A stretch of 64,000 nt of DNA, taken from contig NZ_CP041348.1 in the NCBI RefSeq assembly GCF_009834365.1, positions 342,001-406,000 on the forward strand. Direction: 5' to 3'. Made by a program: the position numbers and the translations under genes. Below the pieces are notes generated by a model. That model saw only the letters and a list, made by a program, of their open reading frames with translations, was not told the origin of the DNA and ran no database searches. Origin of the DNA: Komagataeibacter xylinus. Its GTDB lineage: Bacteria; Pseudomonadota; Alphaproteobacteria; Acetobacterales; Acetobacteraceae. Below, piece by piece: positions 34,982 to 45,272 of this stretch. Position 1 is the first letter of the stretch. The number at the start of each line of letters is the position of its first letter.

Positions 34982-36589
34982 TTAGGCCGCCGTTCCCTCG
35001 GCGCGGGTCAGGGCGGCCTCGATCAGGGCCACGGTTTCCGCCACGCCATAGAGGGCAACAAAGATGCCAAAGCGCGGGCCTTCCTTCTGGCCCAGCAGTA
35101 CTTCATACAGACAGCCAAACCACGCGCGCAGCGGCTCGAAGCCATGGGTCTTGCCAATCTCGAACACAAGGTTCTGGCAGGCATCGGGGCTGACATCGCC
35201 ACCTTCCATGCCGCGCAGGGCCTCGGCCAGGTCGGCCAGCGCCTTGCGTTCATGGGCATCAGGCGCGCGGTACTGCTTGGTGGGGCGCACGAAATCGGCG
35301 TAGTAGACGATGGCGTATTCCACCAGACGCGCCAGCATGGGGCAGCTTTCGGGCGTGGCATCGGCGTCGTAGCGCTGGATGAACTTCCACAGCACATCCG
35401 GCGTCTCGGCATTGGCAACCGAGGCGAGGTTGAGCAGCATGCCGAACGTGACCGGGCTGCCAGCATCGTGCGGGATCGCACCCTTGTGGATGAACCAGGC
35501 CGGGTTGGTCAACAGCGCGGGGTCAGCAGGCTCCATGGCGCGGGCCTTGCCCACATGGGCCAGATATTCATCCGTCGCCTTGGGGATGACATCAAAGAAC
35601 AGCCGCTTGGCGCGCTGCGGCGCGTTGAACATGTACTGGCCCAGGCTTTCAGGCGGGGCGTAGCGCAGCCATTCCTCGACCGAGATGCCATTGCCCTTGG
35701 ATTTGGAAATTTTCTGCCCGTTCTGGTCCAGGAACAGCTCATAGGTCAGGCCCGCGGGCGGCTGGCCGCCAAGGATGCGGCAGATCCTGCCCGAAAGGCG
35801 CACGCTGTCGATCAGGTCCTTGCCCGACATTTCATAATCAACGCCCAGCGCATACCAGCGCATGGCCCAGTCGGCCTTCCACTGCATCTTGGCATGGCCG
35901 CCGGTTACCGGCGTCTCGAAGGTCTCGCCTTCTTCATCGGTCCAGCGCACGGTGCCTGCCACGGGGTCGATGGCGTCCATCTTCACCTGCATCACCTGCC
36001 CCGTACGCGGGTGAATGGGCAGCACGGGGGAATAGGTGGCGCGGCGTTCCTCACCCAGCGTAGGGGCGATGACGGCCACGATCTTGTCATGCACCTCAAG
36101 CACGCGCCTGAGCGCCGCGTCAAAACGCCCGCCTTCATAATACTGCGTGGAGGAAGCGAATTCGTAATCAAACCCGAAGCCATCAAGGAAGGAACGCAGG
36201 CGGGCATTGTTGTGGGCGGCAAAGGATTCATGCGTGCCGAACGGATCGGGCACGCGCGAGAGCGGCTTGCCGATATACTGGCGCAGCATCTCCTGATTGG
36301 GCACGTTCTCGGGCACCTTGCGCAGGGCGTCCATATCATCAGAGAAGGCCAGAAGCCGCGTGGGCAGGCCGGTCAGCTTCGTGAACGCCTGCCTGACCCA
36401 TGATGTGCGCGCCACTTCGCCAAACGTGCCGATATGCGGCAGGCCAGACGGACCATAACCGGTTTCCAGCAGCACGGGTTTATCGGCCGTAACCGTGCGC
36501 GCGCCAACATGCGCGGACAGTTTGGCGGCCTCCTCGAACGGCCAGGACTTGGGAAGGGGCGAGATAAGGGCAGGATGCTGTTCTGACAT
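34982..36589 (-). CDS. lysK: Lysyl-tRNA synthetase, class I
   Basis: Charges tRNA-Lys with lysine. The 535 aa enzyme is of the archaeal/alphaproteobacterial class I type, not class II LysS. HIGH-type GPSGLPHIGTFGEVARTSWV lies at about residues 45-64 and KMSKS-type KISKSKGNG near residue 295. The C-terminal helical anticodon domain follows and ends EAALTRAEGTAA. I start at the ATG at 36589 (SEQHPALISPLPKSWPFEEA); an upstream ATG at 36619 only adds a non-conserved stretch. It heads a run with the MprF-like and marC genes. Confidence 0.95.
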   Translation of the reverse strand: MSEQHPALISPLPKSWPFEEAAKLSAHVGARTVTADKPVLLETGYGPSGLPHIGTFGEVARTSWVRQAFTKLTGLPTRLLAFSDDMDALRKVPENVPNQEMLRQYIGKPLSRVPDPFGTHESFAAHNNARLRSFLDGFGFDYEFASSTQYYEGGRFDAALRRVLEVHDKIVAVIAPTLGEERRATYSPVLPIHPRTGQVMQVKMDAIDPVAGTVRWTDEEGETFETPVTGGHAKMQWKADWAMRWYALGVDYEMSGKDLIDSVRLSGRICRILGGQPPAGLTYELFLDQNGQKISKSKGNGISVEEWLRYAPPESLGQYMFNAPQRAKRLFFDVIPKATDEYLAHVGKARAMEPADPALLTNPAWFIHKGAIPHDAGSPVTFGMLLNLASVANAETPDVLWKFIQRYDADATPESCPMLARLVEYAIVYYADFVRPTKQYRAPDAHERKALADLAEALRGMEGGDVSPDACQNLVFEIGKTHGFEPLRAWFGCLYEVLLGQKEGPRFGIFVALYGVAETVALIEAALTRAEGTAA

Positions 36590-36721
36590 GGACCGGCAAG
36601 CTATGGGCAGGAAGGGCACGGGTCAATCCATCCTATTCCACACCATAGGGTACAGCAATAAGAATGGCATGACACACGGCGGGCGACATCTGCCCGCTTG
36701 TACCCTATATCATTGAAGACC

Positions 36722-39652
36722 ATGCCAGACACCCCGCCCCTGCCGGACAGCGCCCCGGCGATCCTTCCCCGGCACGGCGCCTGGTCGGTGCTCACGCCGG
36801 ATGGGGAAATCCTGTCCATGCAGGCCCCCGACATCCGTCGTGAACTGCCGCAGTGGCCCGTGCCCATGGTCATCCACGCGCCTGCCATCGCGCGCAGGCT
36901 CGACCTGCCGCCACCGCCACGCCCCTGCCCGTGGCTGGACCTGCTCGAACTGTTCGCCTTCACCCAGCCCGCCCAGGCAACGCCGCCCACCGCGCGTGGG
37001 CTGGGCATGGCGCTCGGGCTCGAGGCGGACAGGCTCGAGGCCCCCGAGGCCGACCTGCTGCCTGACCTTGCCTTCGAGATGCTCGGCCGCATCGCCCGCC
37101 TGCGCAACACGCCCGAGGGCGGCATCCGCGCGGCCCTTGCGTGGCGCATGCGCAAGGCGGGATGGGCGTGGGGGCCATCGGTCTGCGCAGCACTTGGCCT
37201 GAAGGATGACGGGCCGCTGCCTGCGGGCCTGATCCAGCCCAACGAGGCGCTCAAGGTCTGGACCCGCCTGCCCAAATGGGAGGAAACCGCCCCGCGCCCT
37301 GCCCCTGCCGCCCATCCGGTCAGCGGGGAGGAGGCACAGGCGCATCTGCGCGAGATTATTGGCGAAGGTGCGGAGCACCGTCCCGCGCAGGAGGCCTTCA
37401 GCCACGTCGCCGCCCGTGCCTTCACACCGCGCGCCACACAGGGCGATCCGCACATGGTGCTGGCCGAGGCCGGCACCGGCACCGGCAAGACGCTGGGCTA
37501 TGTGGCACCCGCCAATATCTGGGCGCGCCGCAACGGGGGTGCTGTGTGGATCAGCACCTATACCCGCCACCTGCAACGCCAGATCGAATCCGAACTGGCC
37601 CGGCTCTACCCTGACCCGGCGGTGCGCCGCAGCCATGTGGTGGTGCGCAAGGGGCGTGAGAACTATCTGTGCCTGCTCAACATGGAGGAGAGCGTGAACA
37701 TCGCGCTCTCACGCGGGCAGGCGGGCGATGCCACCCTCATCGGGCTGGCGCTGGTGGCGCTGTGGGCGGCCCACACACAGGATGGCGACCTGTTTGGCGG
37801 CGACCTGCCCGGCTGGTTTGCCGATCTGTTCGGGCGCGGGCTGCTGACCAGCATTGCCGACCGGCGGGGCGAGTGCATCCACGGAGCCTGCCCGCATTAC
37901 CAGCAATGCATGGTGGAGCATTCCATCCGCCGCGCCCGCACGGCGGACCTCGTGATTGCCAACCACGCGCTCGTCATGTCGCAGGCAGCATGGCATGCGC
38001 TTGATGGCACCGGAGCAAGCAACGAGGACAACACCCCCACCCGCTACATCATGGATGAGGGCCACCATATTGCCGATGCGGCAGACAGCGCCTTCGCTCT
38101 TGAACTTTCAGGGCTGGAAGCCGCCGAACTGCGGCGCTGGCTGCTTGGGGCCGAAGGAGCCCGCTCACGCGCGCGCGGCCTGCGGCGCAGGCTTGAAGAC
38201 CTGCTGGCCAACATTCCCCGCATCGAAACGCCACTCGATACCGCGCTGATGGCCGCCCGCGCCCTGCCAGCACCAGGCTGGTCGGCCCGCCTCGCGGCCC
38301 TTGACCCGGTGCACCGGGCAGCCCGCGTACCCGCCCAGGGCGAGGAGCCGGTGCTGTCCAACCCCTCCGAGGCGCTGCTGCATGAGCTGCGCCAGCAGGT
38401 ACTCGCACGCACGCAGGGCAGCCCCGAGGGTGGCCCGCGCCGCAGTGACAGCGAATGCGACCTCTACCCCATGCCCGAATCGCTGCATGCGGCGGCGCAG
38501 GCGCTGGAACGGGCATTAAGGCGGCTGGCCGAGCCGCTGCGCACGCTGGTCACCCGCCTTGATGAAGCGCTGGAAACCGAGGCCGACTGGCTCGACACCC
38601 CCATGCGCGAGCGCATTGCCGCCGCCATCCGCTCCATCCGCCGGCGCGCACTCTCACGTGTGGATGGCTGGTGCGCCATGCTGGGCAGCATGCAGGCAAA
38701 TGAACCGCCCACGGATGGACAAACGCCGCAATATATTGATTACATCCGCATGGACCGGCGCGAGGGCCAGAACCCCGGCGAGCGGGACGTGGGGCTGTAC
38801 CGCCACTGGCTGGACCCGACCATTCCGTTTGCCAGCGTGCTGGCAGCCCCGGCACATGGCGTGCTGGTCACATCCGCCACGCTGCGCGACGAAAGCGGTG
38901 AGGACAACACCAATGACAGCGCCGAGCGCGCATGGGATGCCGCCGAGGCGCGCTCGGGTGCAATCCACCTGCCCTCGCCTGCCATACGCGCGTCGTTTCC
39001 CAGCCCGTTCGATTACGCGCGGCAGAGCCGGGCCTTCATCATTACCGATGTCGCGCATGATGACCCGGCGGCCCTTGCCGGGGCCTACCGTACGCTGTTC
39101 ATGGCATCGGGCGGGGGGGCTTTGGGGCTGTTTACCGCCATCTCACGCCTGCGCGAGGTCTATCGCCGCATCGTGAACCCGCTGGAGGAAGCGGGCCTGC
39201 CGCTGTTTGCCCAGCATGTGGACCCGATGGATAACGCAACGCTGGTCGATATCATGCGCAGCGAGCGCAATGCCTGCCTGCTGGGCACGGATGCTATGCG
39301 TGATGGGGTGGATGTGCCGGGCGAGGCCCTGCGTCTTGTCGCCTTCGAGCGCGTGCCGTGGCCGCGACCCGATATCTTGCACCGCGAGCGGCGCATTCAC
39401 CTGTCGGGCGGCGCGCCGGGGCGCTTTGATGACAGGATTGCCCGCCTGCGCCTGCGCCAGGCTTTTGGCCGCCTGATCCGCAGCAGGCAGGACAGGGGTG
39501 TGTTCGTCCTTATGGACCGGCGCACCCCGTCGCGCCTGCTTTCCGCCTTCCCCGAGGGGGTGGCCGTGCGCCGCCTTGGGCTGAGCGCTGCGGCGCGGGA
39601 GATCACGGCCTTCCTGCAGGCGCAGGATATATCCGCGGACCAGCTTTCCTGA
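36722..39652 (+). CDS. DinG/XPD-like ATP-dependent DNA helicase
   Basis: A superfamily 2 helicase of 976 aa in the iron-sulfur DinG group. Walker A is AEAGTGTGKTLGYVAP at about residue 250; motif II is MDEGHHIAD near residue 445. Between them, Cys residues in NYLCLLN and in GECIHGACPHYQQCMVEH fit the four ligands of the Fe-S cluster. The C-terminal RecA domain has VTSATLRDE, GTDAMRDGVDVPG and RLRQAFGRLIRS. The N-terminal 200 residues are specific to this group. The frame opens at 36698, but the ATG at 36722 fits better. It probably unwinds damaged or R-loop DNA, by family. Confidence 0.9.
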   Translation: MPDTPPLPDSAPAILPRHGAWSVLTPDGEILSMQAPDIRRELPQWPVPMVIHAPAIARRLDLPPPPRPCPWLDLLELFAFTQPAQATPPTARGLGMALGLEADRLEAPEADLLPDLAFEMLGRIARLRNTPEGGIRAALAWRMRKAGWAWGPSVCAALGLKDDGPLPAGLIQPNEALKVWTRLPKWEETAPRPAPAAHPVSGEEAQAHLREIIGEGAEHRPAQEAFSHVAARAFTPRATQGDPHMVLAEAGTGTGKTLGYVAPANIWARRNGGAVWISTYTRHLQRQIESELARLYPDPAVRRSHVVVRKGRENYLCLLNMEESVNIALSRGQAGDATLIGLALVALWAAHTQDGDLFGGDLPGWFADLFGRGLLTSIADRRGECIHGACPHYQQCMVEHSIRRARTADLVIANHALVMSQAAWHALDGTGASNEDNTPTRYIMDEGHHIADAADSAFALELSGLEAAELRRWLLGAEGARSRARGLRRRLEDLLANIPRIETPLDTALMAARALPAPGWSARLAALDPVHRAARVPAQGEEPVLSNPSEALLHELRQQVLARTQGSPEGGPRRSDSECDLYPMPESLHAAAQALERALRRLAEPLRTLVTRLDEALETEADWLDTPMRERIAAAIRSIRRRALSRVDGWCAMLGSMQANEPPTDGQTPQYIDYIRMDRREGQNPGERDVGLYRHWLDPTIPFASVLAAPAHGVLVTSATLRDESGEDNTNDSAERAWDAAEARSGAIHLPSPAIRASFPSPFDYARQSRAFIITDVAHDDPAALAGAYRTLFMASGGGALGLFTAISRLREVYRRIVNPLEEAGLPLFAQHVDPMDNATLVDIMRSERNACLLGTDAMRDGVDVPGEALRLVAFERVPWPRPDILHRERRIHLSGGAPGRFDDRIARLRLRQAFGRLIRSRQDRGVFVLMDRRTPSRLLSAFPEGVAVRRLGLSAAAREITAFLQAQDISADQLS

Positions 39653-39695
39653 TCGTGTCTCCCTGCCCTTCCCCGCGCGGTGCGGGGCAGACGCC

Positions 39696-39899
39696 TCAGA
39701 GCGCCTTGAGGTTGGTCGCGGCAGCCTTGCCACGCTCCATGGCGATGTCGTAGCTGACCGCCTGGTCCTCGTTCAGGCCACGCAGGCCAGCAGCCTGCAC
39801 TGCCGTGATGTGCACAAACACGTCCTTGCCGCCATCATCAGGCATGATGAAGCCAAAACCCTTGGTTGCGTTGAACCATTTTACTTTTCCGGTAGCCAT
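39696..39899 (-). CDS. Cold-shock protein (CspA family)
   Basis: A single cold-shock domain of 67 aa that binds single-stranded RNA or DNA. It begins ATGKVKWFNATKGFGFIMPD, with RNP1 KGFGFI and RNP2 VFVHI. The open frame extends upstream to about 40031, but a GGAGAAGAG ribosome site and the conserved N terminus fix the start at 39899. A GC-rich hairpin past the stop (about 39661-39689) may end the message. It is transcribed away from the DinG-like gene and separated from groEL by the groEL terminator. Confidence 0.96.
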   Translation of the reverse strand: MATGKVKWFNATKGFGFIMPDDGGKDVFVHITAVQAAGLRGLNEDQAVSYDIAMERGKAAATNLKAL

Positions 39900-40095
39900 A
39901 GCCAGTCTCTTCTCCAGCGCCATCCTTGCCGGTCCTAATACCGGCAATCCGGGCGCGTGTGCCTTTACCGCCATGAAAAAACGGGGCATCCGGAAAACAC
40001 CCTGCCACTTCCACGCCGTTCGTGCACCCATAGGGGCAGCATGAAATGGGCACCCGTGTCAAATGATCCTGACATGATGAAATGCCCGGGCCATG

Positions 40096-40135
40096 AAAAA
40101 AGGGGGAAAGGCCAATGGCCCTTCCCCCTTTTTTT
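40096..40135. terminator. Terminator of groESL
   Basis: A near-perfect long stem: A6-GGGGG-AAAGGCC, loop AAT, GGCC-CTT-CCCCC-T7. It lies about 60 bases past groEL. Poly-A and poly-T flanks make it work in both directions. Confidence 0.93.
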
Positions 40136-40193
40136 ATTCTGGCATCCGGCCCCGTGCTGCAGCTTGGGGCCGGGGTGCGCAGGGTTGGCTGGA

Positions 40194-41867
<1,674 letters not shown>

Positions 41868-41902
41868 TTAAAAGGTTACCCGGTGCGGAAAGCGCGGGTG
41901 GG

Positions 41903-42193
41903 TCAGGCGACCACGCCCATGATGTCGCTTTCCTTCATGATCAGCAGTTCTTCACCGTTGATCGTCACTTCCGTGCCCGACCACTTGCCGAACAGGACGC
42001 GGTCACCCGCCTTCACGTCGAGAGCCACAATCTGGCCCTGCTCGTTACGGGCACCTGCGCCCACCGAGATCACCTCGCCTTCCATCGGCTTTTCCTTGGC
42101 GGTCTCAGGGATGATGATACCACCTGCTGTCTTTTCCTCGCTCTTAAGGCGACGGACGACCACACGGTCATGCAGGGGACGAAATTTCGTCAT
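41903..42193 (-). CDS. groS: Co-chaperonin GroES
   Basis: The 96 aa lid of the GroEL chamber. It begins [20 protein letters not shown], has the mobile loop [18 protein letters not shown] and the roof segment around [10 protein letters not shown]. The ATG at 42193 has GGAG 7 bases ahead; the longer frame to 42244 is not conserved. It is first in groESL. Confidence 0.98.
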   Translation of the reverse strand: MTKFRPLHDRVVVRRLKSEEKTAGGIIIPETAKEKPMEGEVISVGAGARNEQGQIVALDVKAGDRVLFGKWSGTEVTINGEELLIMKESDIMGVVA

Positions 42194-42274
42194 GGATCGC
42201 TCCAAATCTTCTAAAGGTAACGCCCTTGAATCAAGCAACGCCACCGGTTGGCGCGCGCGCCAGGCCGCATCGCG

Positions 42275-42301
42275 TTAGCACTCCCCTCGTGAGAGTGCTA
42301 A
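42275..42301 (-). promoter_or_regulatory. CIRCE operator (HrcA binding site)
   Basis: TTAGCACTC, nine bases (CCCTCGTGA), then GAGTGCTAA: an exact match to the CIRCE consensus. It lies 82 bases before the groES ATG, so groESL should be repressed by HrcA. Confidence 0.97.
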
Positions 42302-42306
42302 ACACC

Positions 42307-42335
42307 AGATAGGTAGCGCCCCCACAGGTGTCAAG
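42307..42335 (-). promoter_or_regulatory. Putative RpoH-type promoter of groESL
   Basis: On the minus strand, CTTGAC (42335-42330) and CCTATCT (42313-42307) are separated by 16 bases. This is close to the alphaproteobacterial sigma-32 pattern CTTG-N18-CYTATNT. The predicted start of transcription falls in the CIRCE element just downstream, so both heat-shock controls would meet here. Confidence 0.65.
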
Positions 42336-42637
42336 AATGGTGCGGAGCGAGACGGCGCAGAATTCGCGTACAAAAGGCGTTCCGAGGGAAAATCCACATT
42401 TTCCAATTAAATATCAATTGGTTAGAAAACCATTCCATCCCCCATCAAAAGCGGCGGAACAGCCCTCCCCGCAATGCATGACACGCAGCCGTGCCGATTC
42501 CATTACGCCGCGCGGCAGGGTGGGCCTCATGAGAAAGAATTCTCATAAAGTCGCCCTTCACGCGGGTTTCATATTGACGTCAGGGCAGGCCGCATCATTC
42601 TTTGCCTGACAATGAAGGAAAGAATGGAGTGAAAACC
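42336..42637. other. Gene-free region between groESL and the hydrolase
   Basis: About 300 bases divergently flanked by groES and the dienelactone hydrolase. An open frame of 93 codons at 42328-42609 has no ribosome site, overlaps the groESL promoter and has no recognisable domain, so I do not call it. A CATTACGCCGCGCGG stretch and AT-rich segments may hold the hydrolase promoter, but I can place no clear -35/-10 pair. Confidence 0.5.
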
Positions 42638-43300
42638 ATGGGCGCAGTCGTAACCGTTACCGCGGCAGACGGGCATGAATTTTCCGCCTACCGGGCCGGT
42701 CGGCCCGATGCGGCGCGCGCCGTGGTGGTGGTGCAGGAAATATTCGGCGTCACCCCCTATATCCGCGCGGTGTGCGACGCCTTTGCCGCCCAGGGCTATC
42801 AGGCCATTGCCCCTGCCCTGTTCGACCGGGTGCGGCGCGATGCCATCCTGCCCTATGACAATGCGGGCATGCACGAAGGGCTGAAGCTGCGCGCTGAACT
42901 GGGGCAGGAAAACGCGCTGCGCGATCTCGTGGCCGCAGCCGATATGCTGACAACCGAGAAGAAGGGCATCGTGGGCTTCTGCTGGGGCGGCAAGCTGGCG
43001 TGGGAGGCAGCATGCCACACCAAGGCGTTCGCGGCAGCCGTGGCATGGTATGGCGGCGGCATTGCCGAGACCCGCAACGAAGTGCCCAACTGCCCCGTGC
43101 AGTTGCATTTTGGCGCGGAAGACACCCATATCCCGGCCGATGACGTGGACGCCATCCGCGCCGCGCATGAAGAGATCGAGATCTTTACCTATGAGGGTGC
43201 CGAGCACGGCTTTGGCTGCACGGATCGCCCCTCATACAACGAGGCCGCCGCCACTCTGGCCATGCAGCGCACGCTGAGCTTTTTCGAGCACTGGCTGTAA
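42638..43300 (+). CDS. Dienelactone hydrolase family protein
   Basis: An alpha/beta hydrolase of 220 aa. The catalytic Cys is in IVGFCWGGKLA, the Asp in FGAEDTHIPADD and the His in GAEHGFGCTDR. An oxyanion-region Glu lies in VVVVQEIFGVTPYI, as in true dienelactone hydrolases. The natural substrate is unknown; family members also hydrolyse other lactones. I start at the ATG at 42638 (GAVVTVTAADGHEFSAY). The longer open frame to 42602 overlaps non-conserved sequence. It is convergent with mtnP, with a palindromic element between them. Confidence 0.92.
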   Translation: MGAVVTVTAADGHEFSAYRAGRPDAARAVVVVQEIFGVTPYIRAVCDAFAAQGYQAIAPALFDRVRRDAILPYDNAGMHEGLKLRAELGQENALRDLVAAADMLTTEKKGIVGFCWGGKLAWEAACHTKAFAAAVAWYGGGIAETRNEVPNCPVQLHFGAEDTHIPADDVDAIRAAHEEIEIFTYEGAEHGFGCTDRPSYNEAAATLAMQRTLSFFEHWL

Positions 43301-43327
43301 GAGACTGCCGGATAAACCGCGAAAAAA

Positions 43328-43376
43328 ATGCCGCCTTAAAAATATTAAGGCGGCATCCAAAAACTTCTGTTTTTAA
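43328..43376. repeat. Intergenic palindromic element, copy 5
   Basis: A perfect outer stem ATGCCGCCTTAA / TTAAGGCGGCAT around AAATA (43328-43356), followed by CCAAAAACTTCTGTTTTTAA. It is the right-half type, between the convergent hydrolase and mtnP genes. Confidence 0.78.
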
Positions 43377-43385
43377 AATGATATT

Positions 43386-44291
43386 TTAACCCCGGCTCAG
43401 AACGCGACCGGCAACAGCGTCCAGCTTTTTCAGCAGGGCCGGGTCGCGCTTTTCGGGTGCCGTGATGATGGCGTGCTCGAGCGCACGGTCGCAGCCTGCG
43501 TGGCAAGGCCCACGCTTTGCACCGAGTTTGGGGATGACCGAACGCACGAGCGCACGCGCGCGGCTGGCGTTCTGCTGCATCACCTTGACCACCGCATCAA
43601 CCGTGACGCTGTCATGGTCGTCATGCCAGCAGTCATAATCGGTGACCATGGCAACGGTGGCGTAGCAGATCTCGGCCTCACGGGCGAGCTTGGCCTCAGG
43701 CATGTTGGTCATGCCCACCACCGAGCAGCCCCATGAGCGGTAGAGATTGCTCTCGGCGCGGGTGGAGAACTGCGGGCCTTCCATGACCAGGTACGTGCCG
43801 CCACGGGTCACGTCCAGCCCGAGCTCGCGGCACTGGCCCTCAAGCACATCGCCAATGCGCGGGCACAGCGGGTCGGCCATGCCGACATGAGCCACGCAGC
43901 CGGTATCGAAAAAGCTCTTCTCGCGCGCGAACGAACGGTCGATGAACTGGTCGATCACCACGAAGTGGCCCGGCGGCAGTTCTTCCTTGAGTGAGCCGAC
44001 CGCCGAGAGCGAGACGATATCGGTCACGCCAGAGCGCTTGAGCGCATCGATATTGGCGCGGTAGTTCAGGCGCGAAGGCGGCAGCGGATGGCCACGGCCA
44101 TGGCGCGGCAGGAACACGCAGCGCACGCCATCAAGCCGGCCGAACAGGAGTTGGTCGGACGGCTTGCCCCAGGGGGTCTCGACCGTGCGCCATTCCTTGT
44201 CCTCAAGGCCTTCGATATCATACAGGCCTGACCCGCCGATCAGGCCGATAACCGGCTCGATCTGCTCGCCAGTGGCAGCGTTAGTGGACAT
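43386..44291 (-). CDS. mtnP: S-methyl-5'-thioadenosine phosphorylase
   Basis: Cleaves methylthioadenosine to adenine and methylthioribose-1-phosphate in methionine salvage. The 301 aa product begins the conserved part with IGLIGGSGLYDIEG and contains the phosphate-site LPRHGRGH. YRANIDALKRSGVTDI and EGPQFSTRAES are trimer-interface and substrate segments; NMPEAKLARE is also present. Its start overlaps the end of the cytochrome c1 gene by 11 bases, so the two are probably cotranscribed, though the functions are unrelated. Confidence 0.95.
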   Translation of the reverse strand: MSTNAATGEQIEPVIGLIGGSGLYDIEGLEDKEWRTVETPWGKPSDQLLFGRLDGVRCVFLPRHGRGHPLPPSRLNYRANIDALKRSGVTDIVSLSAVGSLKEELPPGHFVVIDQFIDRSFAREKSFFDTGCVAHVGMADPLCPRIGDVLEGQCRELGLDVTRGGTYLVMEGPQFSTRAESNLYRSWGCSVVGMTNMPEAKLAREAEICYATVAMVTDYDCWHDDHDSVTVDAVVKVMQQNASRARALVRSVIPKLGAKRGPCHAGCDRALEHAIITAPEKRDPALLKKLDAVAGRVLSRG

Positions 44292-45099
44292 TGGACCACG
44301 TTCTCCGTTTCAGACAGATGGAAAATACAAGCAGGATCAGCAGGAACACGACCGTCCCCACCCCTGCACGATGGCGGGCCGTCAGGTGCGGATTTGCCAC
44401 CCAGGCCAGATAGGTCGTGACATCACGCGCCTGCTGCTCGACCGTGGCGGGCGTGCCATCAGGGTAGGTAATGCCGCCTTCGTACAAAGGCGGCGGCATG
44501 GCGATCTGCCCGTTGGCGGCATACGGATTATAGAACGTGCCCGGCGGCACCATCGTGCCCGCAGGCGGGGTCTGGCCGTAGCCGGTCAGGAAGGCATAGA
44601 TGCGGTCCACCCCGCCGGGATGCACCACGGCAAGCCGCGACTGGTCGGGGGGCACCACGCCATGGTTGGCCGCCGCCGCCACATGCGCATCGGGATAGGG
44701 GGAGAGCAGATGGTCATCCATGTTGGCGGGCCGGGAGACCGGATGGCCGCCTGCATCAACGCCCGCCGGGAGGTGGTGGCTGGCGGCCAGCGCGTTGACA
44801 TCCGCCTCCTTCAGCCCCAGCCCGGCCAGGTCGCCATAGGTCACGGCACTCATGCCGTGGCAGGTGGAACAGACCTGGGCATACACCGTGTAGCCACGCT
44901 GCACGGCCGCCATGTCAAAATGCCCCAGCGGCCCCTGAAAGCTCCAGTGCTGACGGGGCGGCTCGCGGTAATCATGCGCCTGCGCCCTGGCCCCGTTGCC
45001 CATGGGCACACCCGCGAGCAACCCGCCAAGCAGCAGCCCATGCCGTAACATGCTGCGCCGATGTCGCGCCCCGCGCTGCCGATGACCCGGTTCATGCAT
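44281..45099 (-). CDS. petC: Cytochrome c1 of the bc1 complex (no petA/petB nearby)
   Basis: A c-type cytochrome of about 272 aa that accepts electrons from the Rieske protein. It has a signal region (RHGLLLGGLLAGVPMGNGARA) and haem site CSTCHGMSAVTYGDLAGLG. The c1-specific blocks VVPPDQSRLAVVHPGGVDRIYAFLTGYG and YNPYAANGQIAMPPPL follow (the Met is the haem ligand). One C-terminal anchor precedes LKRRTWSNVH. The frame is open to 45309; the ATG at 45099 or 45051 is the likely start. Upstream is divergent hemF, so the usual Rieske and cytochrome b genes are not adjacent. Confidence 0.92.
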   Translation of the reverse strand: MHEPGHRQRGARHRRSMLRHGLLLGGLLAGVPMGNGARAQAHDYREPPRQHWSFQGPLGHFDMAAVQRGYTVYAQVCSTCHGMSAVTYGDLAGLGLKEADVNALAASHHLPAGVDAGGHPVSRPANMDDHLLSPYPDAHVAAAANHGVVPPDQSRLAVVHPGGVDRIYAFLTGYGQTPPAGTMVPPGTFYNPYAANGQIAMPPPLYEGGITYPDGTPATVEQQARDVTTYLAWVANPHLTARHRAGVGTVVFLLILLVFSICLKRRTWSNVH

Positions 45100-45181
45100 G
45101 TCTGCTACATTCCCGCCACAATTTCCGTATCCCTCGCATTCCTGCGCAGGGCAGGCCTCCTTCCTAGCGGCAGCGCGACCG

Positions 45182-45206
45182 GTCTTGCAATCACCTGTCT
45201 TGCAAT
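45182..45206. promoter_or_regulatory. Direct repeat between petC and hemF
   Basis: GTCTTGCAAT occurs at 45182-45191 and again at 45197-45206, with a 15-base period, in the 173-base divergent promoter region of cytochrome c1 and hemF. It is a possible tandem regulator site. Confidence 0.4.
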
Positions 45207-45272
45207 AAGTGGAGCAAACGGGCACCCGTAATATCCATCGCGAACGACCAGAACGGGCTAAATGAGACGAGC

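Noticed and set aside
42328..42609. A 93-codon open frame between groESL and the hydrolase
   Set aside because: It overlaps the RpoH-like promoter of groESL, has no ribosome site and no family resemblance.
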